The position numbers and the translations under genes are program-made. Shown here one piece after another: positions 45,255 to 52,434 of a stretch of DNA of 64,000 nt. Under the pieces are notes generated by a model. That model ran no database searches, was not told the DNA's origin, and saw nothing but the letters and a program-made list of their open reading frames with translations. The DNA comes from an uncultured Coriobacteriaceae bacterium. GTDB lineage: Bacteria > Actinomycetota > Coriobacteriia > Coriobacteriales > Atopobiaceae. The DNA lies in NCBI GenBank assembly GCA_902788705.1, contig CADALE010000019.1, positions 1-64,000 on the forward strand, written 5' to 3'. Numbering within the stretch: the first letter of the stretch is position 1; each line of letters opens with the position of its first letter.

Positions 45255-45595
45255 ACGTTTCTCCCTTTCACTTTGCTCCCCAGACCTTATCTGGGGACGC
45301 AATACGACAGAGCAAACATAAGTCACCCGCGGAAACAGCACAATCGCACGTTTCAAAGATGAAACGTACGAAGAGCTGGGGTGGGTTGTCGCGATCATGG
45401 CACGGCGGACAGTGGGGACGGGCGGGACAGTGGGGACGTAGCACTTTGTCCGCGCCGGATAAACTTGTTCTTTGCTCAGCGCGGACAAAGTGCTACGTCC
45501 CCACTGTCCGCCCCGCGGACAAAGTGTTACGTCCCCACTGTCCGCCCCGCGGACAAAGTGCTACGTCCCCACTGTCCCGCCCGTCCCGCGCCTGT
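45255..45595. other. 341-bp gap between oppA and the RsmJ-like gene
   Basis: It holds the opp promoter region (45255-45423, AT-richer around 45300-45370, with CAGACCTTATCTGGGGACG near 45280 as a weak inverted repeat) and the palindromic repeat array at 45424-45578. No gene was seen. Confidence 0.6.
45424..45578. repeat. Palindromic intergenic repeat, copy 3, with two extra half-arms
   Basis: Arms 45424-45455 and 45479-45510 are reverse complements with one mismatch around a 23-nt loop that contains TTGTTCTTTGCT. The right arm is followed by two more tandem near-copies of itself, 34 bp apart (45511-45544 and 45545-45578), one with a T for C change (GTGTTACG). A partial left unit precedes at 45403-45423. 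It lies between the stop of the RsmJ-like gene and the oppA promoter region. Confidence 0.9.
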
Positions 45596-46261
45596 CTATC
45601 CTTCGCGTGGTGGAACGATCACGTCGTAGCGCACCACCTTGCCGGATAGCGAGCTGCTGGGCTTCACGCCACCCAGATTTGGCCCTTTGAGCGGCCGCTT
45701 CACCACCACCTTGCGCGGATGGGCGCTGATGGCCGCGCACACGAGGGCCTCTTCGTCAGGGCAGGGGCGCTCCAGCCGCTGGAGCAGCTGGAGCTTCTTG
45801 TTGGTAACGGCCGCCTTGCGGCGCTCGGGAAACATGGGGTCGAGGTACACCACGTCGGGAGACGCCACCAGGCCCTCCAACACCTCAACGCTGTCGGCCT
45901 CTACAAGGCGCATGCGCGCCACGACGTCGCGCAGGCGGTCATCTTCGGCCGCGCGCCGAAGGGCATCGCGCAAGAGCACCGCAATCACCGGGTCGTGCTC
46001 GCACAGCGTCACCGAGAAGCCCGCGGCCGCCAACAGCAGCGCGTCCTCCCCTAGCCCAGCCGTGGCGTCAACGGCTGTGGGGGCGTCCACCCCGCGCACC
46101 CTGGCGGCACGTACCAACAGCTCGCGCTGTAGCGCACCGTGCCTCAGGCGCGGCAGCATGCGCGAGAAGTCTCCCCGCAGCTCCATGCCGTCGCCCGTCA
46201 GCGCCACGCCACGCTCGTCCTCGCGCAGAAGCAGCCCGTTGCCCACCTCAATGGTTGCCAA
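45596..46261 (-). CDS. rsmJ: RsmJ-like SAM-dependent methyltransferase
   Basis: A 221-residue protein resembling RsmJ (PF04445), which methylates N2 of a guanine near the 3' end of 16S rRNA. The SAM site is VDATAGLGEDALLLAAAG, followed by LCEHDPVIAVLLRDALRRA. The catalytic segment is VVYLDPMFPERRKAAVTNKKLQLLQRL (read as YLDPMFPERRKAAV), and the C-terminal RKVVVKRPLKGPNLGG also fits. RsmJ is best described in proteobacteria, so the exact target is an inference. It lies 9 bp after the deformylase-like gene on the same strand. Confidence 0.78.
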   Translation of the reverse strand: MATIEVGNGLLLREDERGVALTGDGMELRGDFSRMLPRLRHGALQRELLVRAARVRGVDAPTAVDATAGLGEDALLLAAAGFSVTLCEHDPVIAVLLRDALRRAAEDDRLRDVVARMRLVEADSVEVLEGLVASPDVVYLDPMFPERRKAAVTNKKLQLLQRLERPCPDEEALVCAAISAHPRKVVVKRPLKGPNLGGVKPSSSLSGKVVRYDVIVPPREG

Positions 46262-46270
46262 GGCAATGGC

Positions 46271-46690
46271 CTAGACCAGCTTGCCCATGCAGTGGTCGAC
46301 CATGTGCTGGATCATCTGGGCCTCCCAGCCCACGTAGTCGCGCTTGCGCGGCACCAGCTGGCCGTCAACCAGCTCGTCGAAGGACACCTTCACCTTGTCG
46401 TAGCGGGTCACCTTGGAGGGCTCGTCCAGCGTGAGGCAGGTCTCGGTGGCCTTGCCTGCGCGCAGGCCCATCATGATGCGGGGGTTGAACATGACGTGGT
46501 AGGCACCGTCGTCGGACATCCACACCACCACCGCCTTGGTCACGCCAATCTGGTTGGCAGCCAGGCACGCGGCGTCGTCCAGCGTCTGCAGCGTGTCGAC
46601 GAGGTCTTGGGCCAGGTCGGCGTCGGCGGCGGTGGCCTTCTCGCAGCGCGTGGACAGGATGGCGGTATCCTTGCAAAGCTCCTTGATCAT
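46271..46690 (-). CDS. Peptide-deformylase-like protein with altered active site
   Basis: A 139-residue protein of the short peptide deformylase group. It keeps the first motif as DAACLAANQIG (about 39-49) and the metal-binding Cys85 in ETCLTLDE, where true enzymes have EGCLS. The third motif, HExxH, reads HMVDH: metal ligands His129 and His133 are kept but the catalytic Glu is Met130. It probably cannot remove formyl groups efficiently and may be a binding or regulatory relative. GGGAGCCCCCC lies before the ATG. It is followed by the RsmJ-like gene after 9 bp. Confidence 0.82.
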   Translation of the reverse strand: MIKELCKDTAILSTRCEKATAADADLAQDLVDTLQTLDDAACLAANQIGVTKAVVVWMSDDGAYHVMFNPRIMMGLRAGKATETCLTLDEPSKVTRYDKVKVSFDELVDGQLVPRKRDYVGWEAQMIQHMVDHCMGKLV

Positions 46691-46804
46691 GGGGGGCTCC
46701 CTTCGACTTTGGGTGCAGTTGGCTCAACCTGTTGAGCGTATCCGAGTTTGTCCGCGCGGGCAAGCGCCGGATACGGACGCGGACCACGCATACCCAAAAC
46801 CCGA

Positions 46805-46875
46805 AGTGTACATTTAATTTCACTTATTTGGACTCCGTTTTCGAGAGGCCGAATAACTCAAATTAAATGTACACT
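46805..46875. repeat. 71-bp palindromic element, copy 1
   Basis: Terminal 16-bp inverted repeats AGTGTACATTTAATTT (46805-46820) and AAATTAAATGTACACT (46860-46875) are perfect. The interior contains a second inverted pair around TTATTTGGACTCC. The whole is AT-rich in a GC-rich genome. The reverse complement of 52150-52220 matches it except for about five positions. It lies upstream of the deformylase-like gene. Confidence 0.9.
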
Positions 46876-46876
46876 C

Positions 46877-47003
46877 GCCGTTGGCTCGCCTCGCTTTGGG
46901 GCGGGACGGGGCGACGCACCAGAGCCGTTGGCTCGCCTCGCTTTGGGGCGGGCCGGGGCGTCGCACCCGCGCCGCCGGCACCCGCGCCGCCGGCACCCGC
47001 GCC
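46877..47003. repeat. GC-rich direct repeats next to the 71-bp element
   Basis: A 29-bp unit starting GCCGTTGGCTCGCCTCGC occurs at 46877-46905 and 46924-46952 (period 47). From about 46965 a 15-bp unit ACCCGCGCCGCCGGC repeats two and a half times. It fills the leader before the Nudix gene. No coding sense. Confidence 0.8.
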
Positions 47004-47051
47004 AAGCCGCGTATCGTACAATGTCGCAAATCACGTCGGACGGGAGCCGCC

Positions 47052-47576
47052 ATGCAAGAGATGATCGACATCTACGACCGCAACCGCCAGCGCACCGGCA
47101 TCACCATGCCGCGCGAAGGCGCGTTTCTTTCCGAGGGCCAGTACATGCTGTACGTGCTGGCGCTCATCGAGTCGCCAGATGGCCGGCTGCTCATCACGCA
47201 GAGGTCGCTGGACAAGCACTGGGGCGCCGGCTGGTGGGAGGTAACCGGCGGCGGCGTACGCGCGGGCGAGACCTCGCTTGACGCCCTGCGGCGCGAGGTG
47301 CCCGAGGAGACCGGCCTTGAGCTGGGCGACCTCGAGGCCACCCCTGTGTACAGCTACGAAAACGTGGACCTTGCACGCGGCGACAACTACTTCGTGGACA
47401 TCTACCACCTGCGGCTCGACTTCACCGAGGCCGACGTGCGGCTGGTTGACGGCGAGGCCATCGACTTTAGGCTTGCCACCTGGGACGACATTACCGCGCT
47501 TCGGGAGGCCGGCACGTTTTTGCACTACGAGCGCCTTCGCCAGGCGCTGCTCGCCGATGGCACGCTGCGGGAATAG
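47052..47576 (+). CDS. Nudix hydrolase
   Basis: A 174-residue protein. The Nudix box is complete: G67 to L89, with GGVRAGETSLDALR then REVPEETGL, matching GX5EX7REUXEEXGU. The N-terminus MIDIYDRNRQRTG resembles the isopentenyl-diphosphate isomerase/YfcD-like Nudix group, which hydrolyse nucleoside diphosphate derivatives. The substrate is not fixed. The ATG at 47052 is chosen; upstream frame passes through the tandem repeats. A good ribosome site is not obvious (GGGAGCCGCC). Confidence 0.9.
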   Translation: MQEMIDIYDRNRQRTGITMPREGAFLSEGQYMLYVLALIESPDGRLLITQRSLDKHWGAGWWEVTGGGVRAGETSLDALRREVPEETGLELGDLEATPVYSYENVDLARGDNYFVDIYHLRLDFTEADVRLVDGEAIDFRLATWDDITALREAGTFLHYERLRQALLADGTLRE

Positions 47577-47649
47577 GGGCCAGGCGCTACACTAGCCTCA
47601 CGATGGCAGCAATCCGGCATGTCAGCCGGACAACCCGAAAGGAGCCACG

Positions 47650-48075
47650 ATGGCAGAGGAGTTCACCCCCGAGAAGGCCAAGGAGATCATCGAGGGCGGC
47701 GTCGCACAGGCCCAGGAGCTCATGAGCGACCCCGCGAAGATGGACGAGCTTCTTCAGCAGATCAAGCAGCAGGTGGCCGACCTGCCCGAGACGTTCACCG
47801 GCGCGATGGCCAACGTGCCGCTGATGGCCGAGATGGTGAAGAGCTACATCACCAAGGAGTACACCAACGTGTCGCCCAAGGTGGTCGCGTCGCTGGTGGC
47901 CGTGTTTCTGTACCTGGTGAAGCAGAAGGACATCATCCCCGACAACGTGCCCGTGCTGGGCATCGCCGACGACCTGGCGGTGGTCGCAGCCGCGATGAAG
48001 CTTAACGAGGCAGAGCTGACCGACTACGCCAATTGGCGCACCGCCAACAACCTGCCCGAGACCACCCAGGCATAG
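47650..48075 (+). CDS. YkvA-like DUF1232 protein
   Basis: A 141-residue protein. The N-terminal 70 residues are helical and polar. Residues about 78-118 (VSPKVVASLVAVFLYLVKQKDIIPDN then VPVLGIADDLAVVAAAMK) match the DUF1232/YkvA domain, a hydrophobic helix pair with a conserved D-x-IPD-x-hp-hhG-hhDD pattern. Function unknown; members are often membrane-associated. GAAAGGAGCC precedes the ATG. The next gene starts 186 bp later. Confidence 0.8.
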   Translation: MAEEFTPEKAKEIIEGGVAQAQELMSDPAKMDELLQQIKQQVADLPETFTGAMANVPLMAEMVKSYITKEYTNVSPKVVASLVAVFLYLVKQKDIIPDNVPVLGIADDLAVVAAAMKLNEAELTDYANWRTANNLPETTQA

Positions 48076-48261
48076 CAGCAGGCGCAGCCAAGTCGTTTCG
48101 AGGGGTCGAGGAGGAAACTTCTCGGCCCCTCTCGCATGGGTCGGAAAGGGAGCGCCTGGTGTGCGCGGGCGAGCATCGCCCCAACCAGAAAGAAAGGAAG
48201 CGTCACCTCCTTAGCCGCTTCGTTGTACCATGGGCACCGACCGCATCGAGGAGGGACTTCC

Positions 48262-49659
48262 ATGCAACAGCTGGGCCTATCAGAGCTCCTTGCCAAGTCG
48301 TACGAGGTGTGCGACGCCCTCACCAGGGCCAACGTGGGCAACGTCCGTGGCGAGCACGTGGCCCTCAAGTCGCAGCTCAAAAACGACCTCGCCCTCTTTG
48401 CGGGGTCGCTAGCGGGAGGCGACGGCCCCGTACCCGACGAGGTGCTGGAGTTCGTGCGCTCCACGCTTGAGCTCTCAGCCGAAGCTCCGGTCATCGTGGG
48501 TCTGCGCAACCGCCGGCGCATCGTGGTCACGCCCGTCGAGACGGTGCCTCAGTCGCTCAAGTACGCCGTGGTGTCGGACGCAGGCGGCAAGCTTGACCCC
48601 GACCCCTTTGGCCACCAGGCGTCCATGATCTTCTACGACACCTTCCGGGTGCTGGGCAAGTCGGTGCTGGCCATGCAGTCGCGCGACGTGGTGGACGCCG
48701 ACGCGCAACGCCTCACTGCCTACCTTGGCCGCATGGAGGCCATGCTCAAGGAGTACGCCGTGTGGAGGCCCGGCAGCCAGAAGACCTACCAGGTGGTGGA
48801 GCCGGCGATGGGCTCGGCCACGCCCGAGGAGCGCGAGCAGGAGCTTGACGAGCTACTGGCGCAGCTGGACGAGCTGATTGGGCTGGAGGGCGTGAAGCGC
48901 CAGGTAAACACCATGGTCAACCTCATCCAGGTGCAGCGCATGCGCGAGGCGCTGGGCATGAAGGTTGCCGACGTGGCCAAGCACATGGTGTTTCTGGGCA
49001 ACCCCGGCACGGGCAAGACCACCGTGGCGCGCCTGCTTGCCGGCATCTACCGCGCTCTGGGCGTGCTGCGCACGGGCCAGCTGGTGGAGGTGGACCGATC
49101 GGGGCTGGTGCGCGGCTACATCGGCCAGACGGCCACGCGCACGCAGGAGGTCATCGAGCAGGCCATGGGCGGCCTGCTGTTCATCGACGAGGCCTACGCG
49201 CTCACCGTGGACAAGGGCCAGGGCGACTTTGGCCAGGAGGCTGTGGACACCCTGCTCAAGGCCATGGAGGACCACCGCGACGACCTCGTGGTGGTTGTTG
49301 CGGGCTACACCAGCCTGATGGAGCAGTTCCTAGACTCCAACCCCGGCCTGCGGTCGCGCTTTGCCACCACCATCATGTTTGACGACTACTCGGCCGACGA
49401 GCTGATGGACATCCTGCTGCTCAACCTCCGCAAGCAGGAGTACCAGCTGTCGCCCGCCGCCGCCAAGCGCGCTCGCGAGATGATCGAGCACCGTGTGGCC
49501 AACAAGCCCGACAACTTTGCCAACGCGCGCGACGTGCGCAACTTCATGGAGCGCGCCATCGCCAACCACGCCGTGCGCGTGGCTCGGCTGGAGGGCGCCA
49601 GGGACAGCAAGCGCATCCTGTCCACCATCAAGGTGGAGGACCTCGAGGACTGGGCGTAG
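48262..49659 (+). CDS. CbxX/CfxQ-type AAA ATPase
   Basis: A 465-residue protein. The N-terminal 190 residues are a helical domain of unknown role (LLAKSYEVCDALTRANVGN...). The AAA domain follows: Walker A GNPGTGKTT at 246-254, Walker B LLFIDEAYAL near 310, sensor region VVVVAGYTSLMEQFLDSNPGLRSRF. This is the CbxX/CfxQ (rubisco-activase-like) family, also found beside ESX secretion and sporulation genes in Gram-positives. No rubisco is present, so the client is unknown. The ATG at 48262 has GAGGAGGGA ahead. A methyltransferase gene follows after 9 bp. Confidence 0.9.
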   Translation: MQQLGLSELLAKSYEVCDALTRANVGNVRGEHVALKSQLKNDLALFAGSLAGGDGPVPDEVLEFVRSTLELSAEAPVIVGLRNRRRIVVTPVETVPQSLKYAVVSDAGGKLDPDPFGHQASMIFYDTFRVLGKSVLAMQSRDVVDADAQRLTAYLGRMEAMLKEYAVWRPGSQKTYQVVEPAMGSATPEEREQELDELLAQLDELIGLEGVKRQVNTMVNLIQVQRMREALGMKVADVAKHMVFLGNPGTGKTTVARLLAGIYRALGVLRTGQLVEVDRSGLVRGYIGQTATRTQEVIEQAMGGLLFIDEAYALTVDKGQGDFGQEAVDTLLKAMEDHRDDLVVVVAGYTSLMEQFLDSNPGLRSRFATTIMFDDYSADELMDILLLNLRKQEYQLSPAAAKRAREMIEHRVANKPDNFANARDVRNFMERAIANHAVRVARLEGARDSKRILSTIKVEDLEDWA

Positions 49660-49668
49660 GCGGCGGGC

Positions 49669-50325
49669 ATGGCACGAGGCAGCGAGGCGCTGATACGGAG
49701 CGAGGCCGACCTTCTGGCCCACGACGACGCGATTGACCGCGCCGTCTGCGGAATGTCGCTGGCGGGTCCCGAGAAGACGCGGCTGGCCGCCGAGGGTGCC
49801 CACGACCCCACGCCCACGCCCTACTTCGTGCTGCAGCAGCTGTTCGAGCACTTCTCTTTTGACGATCGCAGCCACCTGCTGGACGTGGGCTGCAACACGG
49901 GGCGCGTGCTGGCGCACTTCCTGCGCGAAGGCTATCCGGGCAGGGCCACAGGCGTCGAACTTGACCCGCAGCTGGCGCAGGTGGCGCAGTCGTGGGTGGC
50001 CGGCCACCCCAACCTGCGCGTGCTGCAGGACAACGTGCTGGGGCTTGACCTCTCCGAGTACACCGACTTCTACCTGTTCAACCCCTTCGACGCCTCGGTG
50101 CTGGTGCAGTTCATCGAGGCCGTCGAGGCGCAGGTGGAGCATCCTGCCACGGTAGTGCACATGTCTGACAACGGCGACACCTGGTGGTACCTGGGGCGCC
50201 CCGGCTGGTCGGAGATGGACTCGGGAAAGATCCAGCACTACCGCAACGCGCGCGGCTTCCCGGTGACCATCTACGAGGACCCGCAGCACTTCACCGTGTG
50301 GCGGTTCGACCCGGCGGCGCGCTAG
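49669..50325 (+). CDS. Class I SAM-dependent methyltransferase
   Basis: A 218-residue protein. Motif I is LLDVGCNTGRVLAHFLREG (about 70-88) followed by TGVELDPQLAQVA, the acidic end of strand 2. The later part FYLFNPFDASVLVQFIEAV resembles the NPF variant of rRNA or small-molecule methyltransferases. Target unknown. It starts 9 bp after the AAA ATPase and is likely cotranscribed with it. Confidence 0.85.
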   Translation: MARGSEALIRSEADLLAHDDAIDRAVCGMSLAGPEKTRLAAEGAHDPTPTPYFVLQQLFEHFSFDDRSHLLDVGCNTGRVLAHFLREGYPGRATGVELDPQLAQVAQSWVAGHPNLRVLQDNVLGLDLSEYTDFYLFNPFDASVLVQFIEAVEAQVEHPATVVHMSDNGDTWWYLGRPGWSEMDSGKIQHYRNARGFPVTIYEDPQHFTVWRFDPAAR

Positions 50326-50344
50326 CCCCCCACAAGGAAACCGC

Positions 50345-50381
50345 ACCAAAAAGGGACGGTCCCTTTGGGACGTCCTTTGGT
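50345..50381. repeat. Imperfect palindrome after the methyltransferase gene
   Basis: ACCAAA at one end and TTTGGT at the other enclose AAGGGACGGTCCCTTTGGG-like inner repeats, giving an imperfect hairpin of about 37 nt. It sits 20 bp after the stop and may act as terminator or be a REP-like unit. No second copy was noticed. Confidence 0.55.
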
Positions 50382-50546
50382 ACGGCAGCGCCAAGCTTCA
50401 GGCCAGCCCACCTTTGGCAGGCATCGTGTGTTTATCGCGGAAACCGCAATTCAGTCAGTTATGGAGTATCGCGTGGTATCATGGCCCGCGGCCTGTCGGC
50501 CCTGTGCCGCATGGCCCTGCAACATAGGACGAACCAAGGAGTGCAC

Positions 50547-51935
50547 ATGTCCACGACCGACGAAGTCTACGGCTACCTACCTGAGGAGCGGCCCGAAACC
50601 GGCAAGCTCATCCTGTATGCCATCCAGCAGGTAATCGTCATGTTCCCAGCCACCATCACGGTGGCACTCATCACCGGTTTCCAGGTCTCCACCACCATCT
50701 TCGCCTCGGGCCTGGCAACCCTGTGCTTCATTCTCATCACCGGCAAGAAGATCCCGCTGTACTACGGCTCCAGCTTCGCGTACCTATCGGCCGTGGCCAG
50801 CATGGCCGTTGCCGAGGGCACGCCCGAGCAGCTTGCGGCGTGGGAGGCCACCGGCATCCTGCCCACCGAGCTCATCTCCAAGGCGCAGTTCGGCATCATC
50901 ATGAGCGGCTTCGTGTCCATCGCGGCCGGCCTTATCGTGCGCAAGTTTGGCAAGGACGCGGTCGAGAAGATCCTGCCGCCCTCCATCACGGGTCCCATCT
51001 CGATGATCATCGGCCTTACCCTGGCCGGCAATGCCCTGGGCGACGCCATCGGCTCGGGCGAAGGCGTCGCGGCAAGCGCCTGGCTGGTCGTCTCGCTGGT
51101 CACGATGCTTTCCACCATCGCCTTCTCCAAGTACCTCAAGGGCTTCCTAGGACAGATTCCGCTGCTGCTTGGCGCCGCCACCGGATGCGCCGTGGCCGCG
51201 CTCTTCTACCTGGTGGGCGGCCCCGACCTCAACCTGTTCCGAACCATTAGCGACGAGTCGCTCAATGCCCTGTGGAGTGCCGGCCCGTTTGCCATCCCGG
51301 CATTCAGCCTGCCCACGTTCTCGATGACGGCGCTCGTGGCCATCATGCCCATCGCCATCGCCACCATTCCCGAGTCCACCGCGCACATGTACCAGCTTGA
51401 CATCTACGTGAACGACGTTGCCAAGAAGAAGGGCAAGAAGATGGGCTACAGCCTCATCGACATGCTTGACCGCAACCTCATCGGCGACGGCCTGTGCGAC
51501 ATGGTGTCGGGACTTGTGGGCGGCCCGGCCGGCACCAACTACGGCGAGAACATCTCCACCATGGCCATCACCCGCGTCTTCAGCGTGCCCGTGCTGATGG
51601 TTGCCGCCATCTTCGCGATGGTGGTGTCGTGCTTCACGCCGCTCATCAAGGTGATCTACGGCATTCCGCTGGCCGTCATCGGTGGCCTTGAGGTGTACCT
51701 GTTTGGCGCCATCGCCGCGCAGGGCATCGCCATCATGATCGACAAGAAGGTTGACATGTTCTCGTCCAAGAACATCGCCGTGATCGCCGCCATCATGATT
51801 ATCGGCCTGGGTGGCCAGTACCAGTTTGGCGGCAACATCCCGTTCTTTGGCATGAGCATCCCGTGCGTTGCCGGCGCCTCCATCTTTGGCATCCTGCTTA
51901 ACGCCGCGCTCTCCATTGGCGAGGGCAAGGAGTAG
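50547..51935 (+). CDS. NCS2 nucleobase permease (uracil/xanthine family)
   Basis: A 462-residue polytopic membrane protein of PF00860. The first helix region QVIVMFPATITVALITGF, the conserved acidic helix motif TIPESTAHMYQLD and the signature GGPAGTNYGENISTMAITR identify the nucleobase:cation symporter-2 family. The last motif matches the UraA/uracil-xanthine group. The substrate is most likely uracil or a purine base. The ATG at 50547 follows CAAGGAGTG. A strong terminator closes it 41 bp after the stop. Confidence 0.93.
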   Translation: MSTTDEVYGYLPEERPETGKLILYAIQQVIVMFPATITVALITGFQVSTTIFASGLATLCFILITGKKIPLYYGSSFAYLSAVASMAVAEGTPEQLAAWEATGILPTELISKAQFGIIMSGFVSIAAGLIVRKFGKDAVEKILPPSITGPISMIIGLTLAGNALGDAIGSGEGVAASAWLVVSLVTMLSTIAFSKYLKGFLGQIPLLLGAATGCAVAALFYLVGGPDLNLFRTISDESLNALWSAGPFAIPAFSLPTFSMTALVAIMPIAIATIPESTAHMYQLDIYVNDVAKKKGKKMGYSLIDMLDRNLIGDGLCDMVSGLVGGPAGTNYGENISTMAITRVFSVPVLMVAAIFAMVVSCFTPLIKVIYGIPLAVIGGLEVYLFGAIAAQGIAIMIDKKVDMFSSKNIAVIAAIMIIGLGGQYQFGGNIPFFGMSIPCVAGASIFGILLNAALSIGEGKE

Positions 51936-51975
51936 CCTCGAGGCCGCATCGGCCCTCATGGCATGGCGTGACGAG

Positions 51976-52012
51976 GCCCCGCTCGCAGGTAGTTGCGAGC
52001 GGGGCTTTTTTT
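51976..52012 (+). terminator. Rho-independent terminator after the permease
   Basis: GCCCCGCTCGCA (51976-51987) pairs with TGCGAGCGGGGC (51994-52005), a perfect 12-bp stem with a 6-nt loop, followed by seven T. Confidence 0.95.
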
Positions 52013-52036
52013 GCGGGGCAGGCCGGCGGGGCGGGG

Positions 52037-52150
52037 CACGTCCGCCGGGGCGCAACCGCCGCGCGGGACACGTCCGCTGGGCGCAACCACCGCACGGGAT
52101 ACGTCCGCCGGGACGCAGCCGCCGTGCGGGACACGTCCGCCGGGGCGCGA
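52037..52150. repeat. Tandem repeats of 31-32 bp
   Basis: Three full units and a partial one, starting at 52037, 52069, 52100 and 52132, share the core ACGTCCGCYGGGRCGCARCC and GCGGGA. There is no spacer variation, so it is not a CRISPR array. It runs directly into the 71-bp element. Confidence 0.85.
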
Positions 52151-52220
52151 GTGTACATTTAATTTGAGTTATTCGGGCTCCCGAAAATGGAGTCCAAATA
52201 AGTGAAATTAAATGTACACT
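52150..52220. repeat. 71-bp palindromic element, copy 2 (inverted)
   Basis: Terminal 16-bp inverted repeats at 52150-52165 and 52205-52220 are the same as in copy 1. Read on the minus strand, the element matches 46805-46875 apart from about five positions. It lies between tandem repeats on the left and a GC-rich run on the right, in the space between permease and OPT genes. Confidence 0.9.
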
Positions 52221-52234
52221 CCGGGCTTGAGGAC

Positions 52235-52425
52235 CGGGCGCGAGCGGGCCGGAGCGGGGCGCTGGGGCGGAGCCTGGCGCTGGGCCGGAGCCCGGCGCGA
52301 GCGCGGGCCGGAGCCGGGCGCCGGGCCGGAGCCGGCGCCGGGCCGGAGCTGGGCTCGAGGGCCGGGCCGGAGCAGGGCCCGAGCGCGGGCCGGAGCGCGG
52401 CTGCAAACCTCGCGCCCCGCGCCGT
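52235..52425. repeat. Degenerate GC-rich repeat of GGGCCGGAGC units
   Basis: About a dozen loosely spaced copies of GGCCGGAGC or close variants, with runs like GCGCCGGGCCGGAGCC, fill nearly 190 bp upstream of the OPT stop. Almost no A or T. Slippage-prone. Confidence 0.75.
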
Positions 52426-52434
52426 CGCGGGCCG

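Larger units (their letters stand above)
51936..52434. other. 499-bp repeat-rich intergenic region
   Basis: It contains, in order, a terminator (51976-52012), 31-32-bp tandem repeats (52037-52150), the 71-bp palindromic element copy 2 (52150-52220) and a degenerate GC-rich stretch (52235-52425). No gene is supported. Confidence 0.85.

Noticed and set aside
43521..45362. 613-residue plus-strand frame opposite oppA
   Set aside because: Gly/Val/His-rich antisense artefact of codon bias; oppA on the other strand has signal, lipobox and family motifs.
45424..45578. Possible CRISPR array
   Set aside because: The units are arm copies of a dispersed palindrome and touch each other; there are no unique spacers.
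52037..52150. Possible CRISPR array of 31-32-bp units
   Set aside because: Tandem units without spacers; no cas genes nearby.
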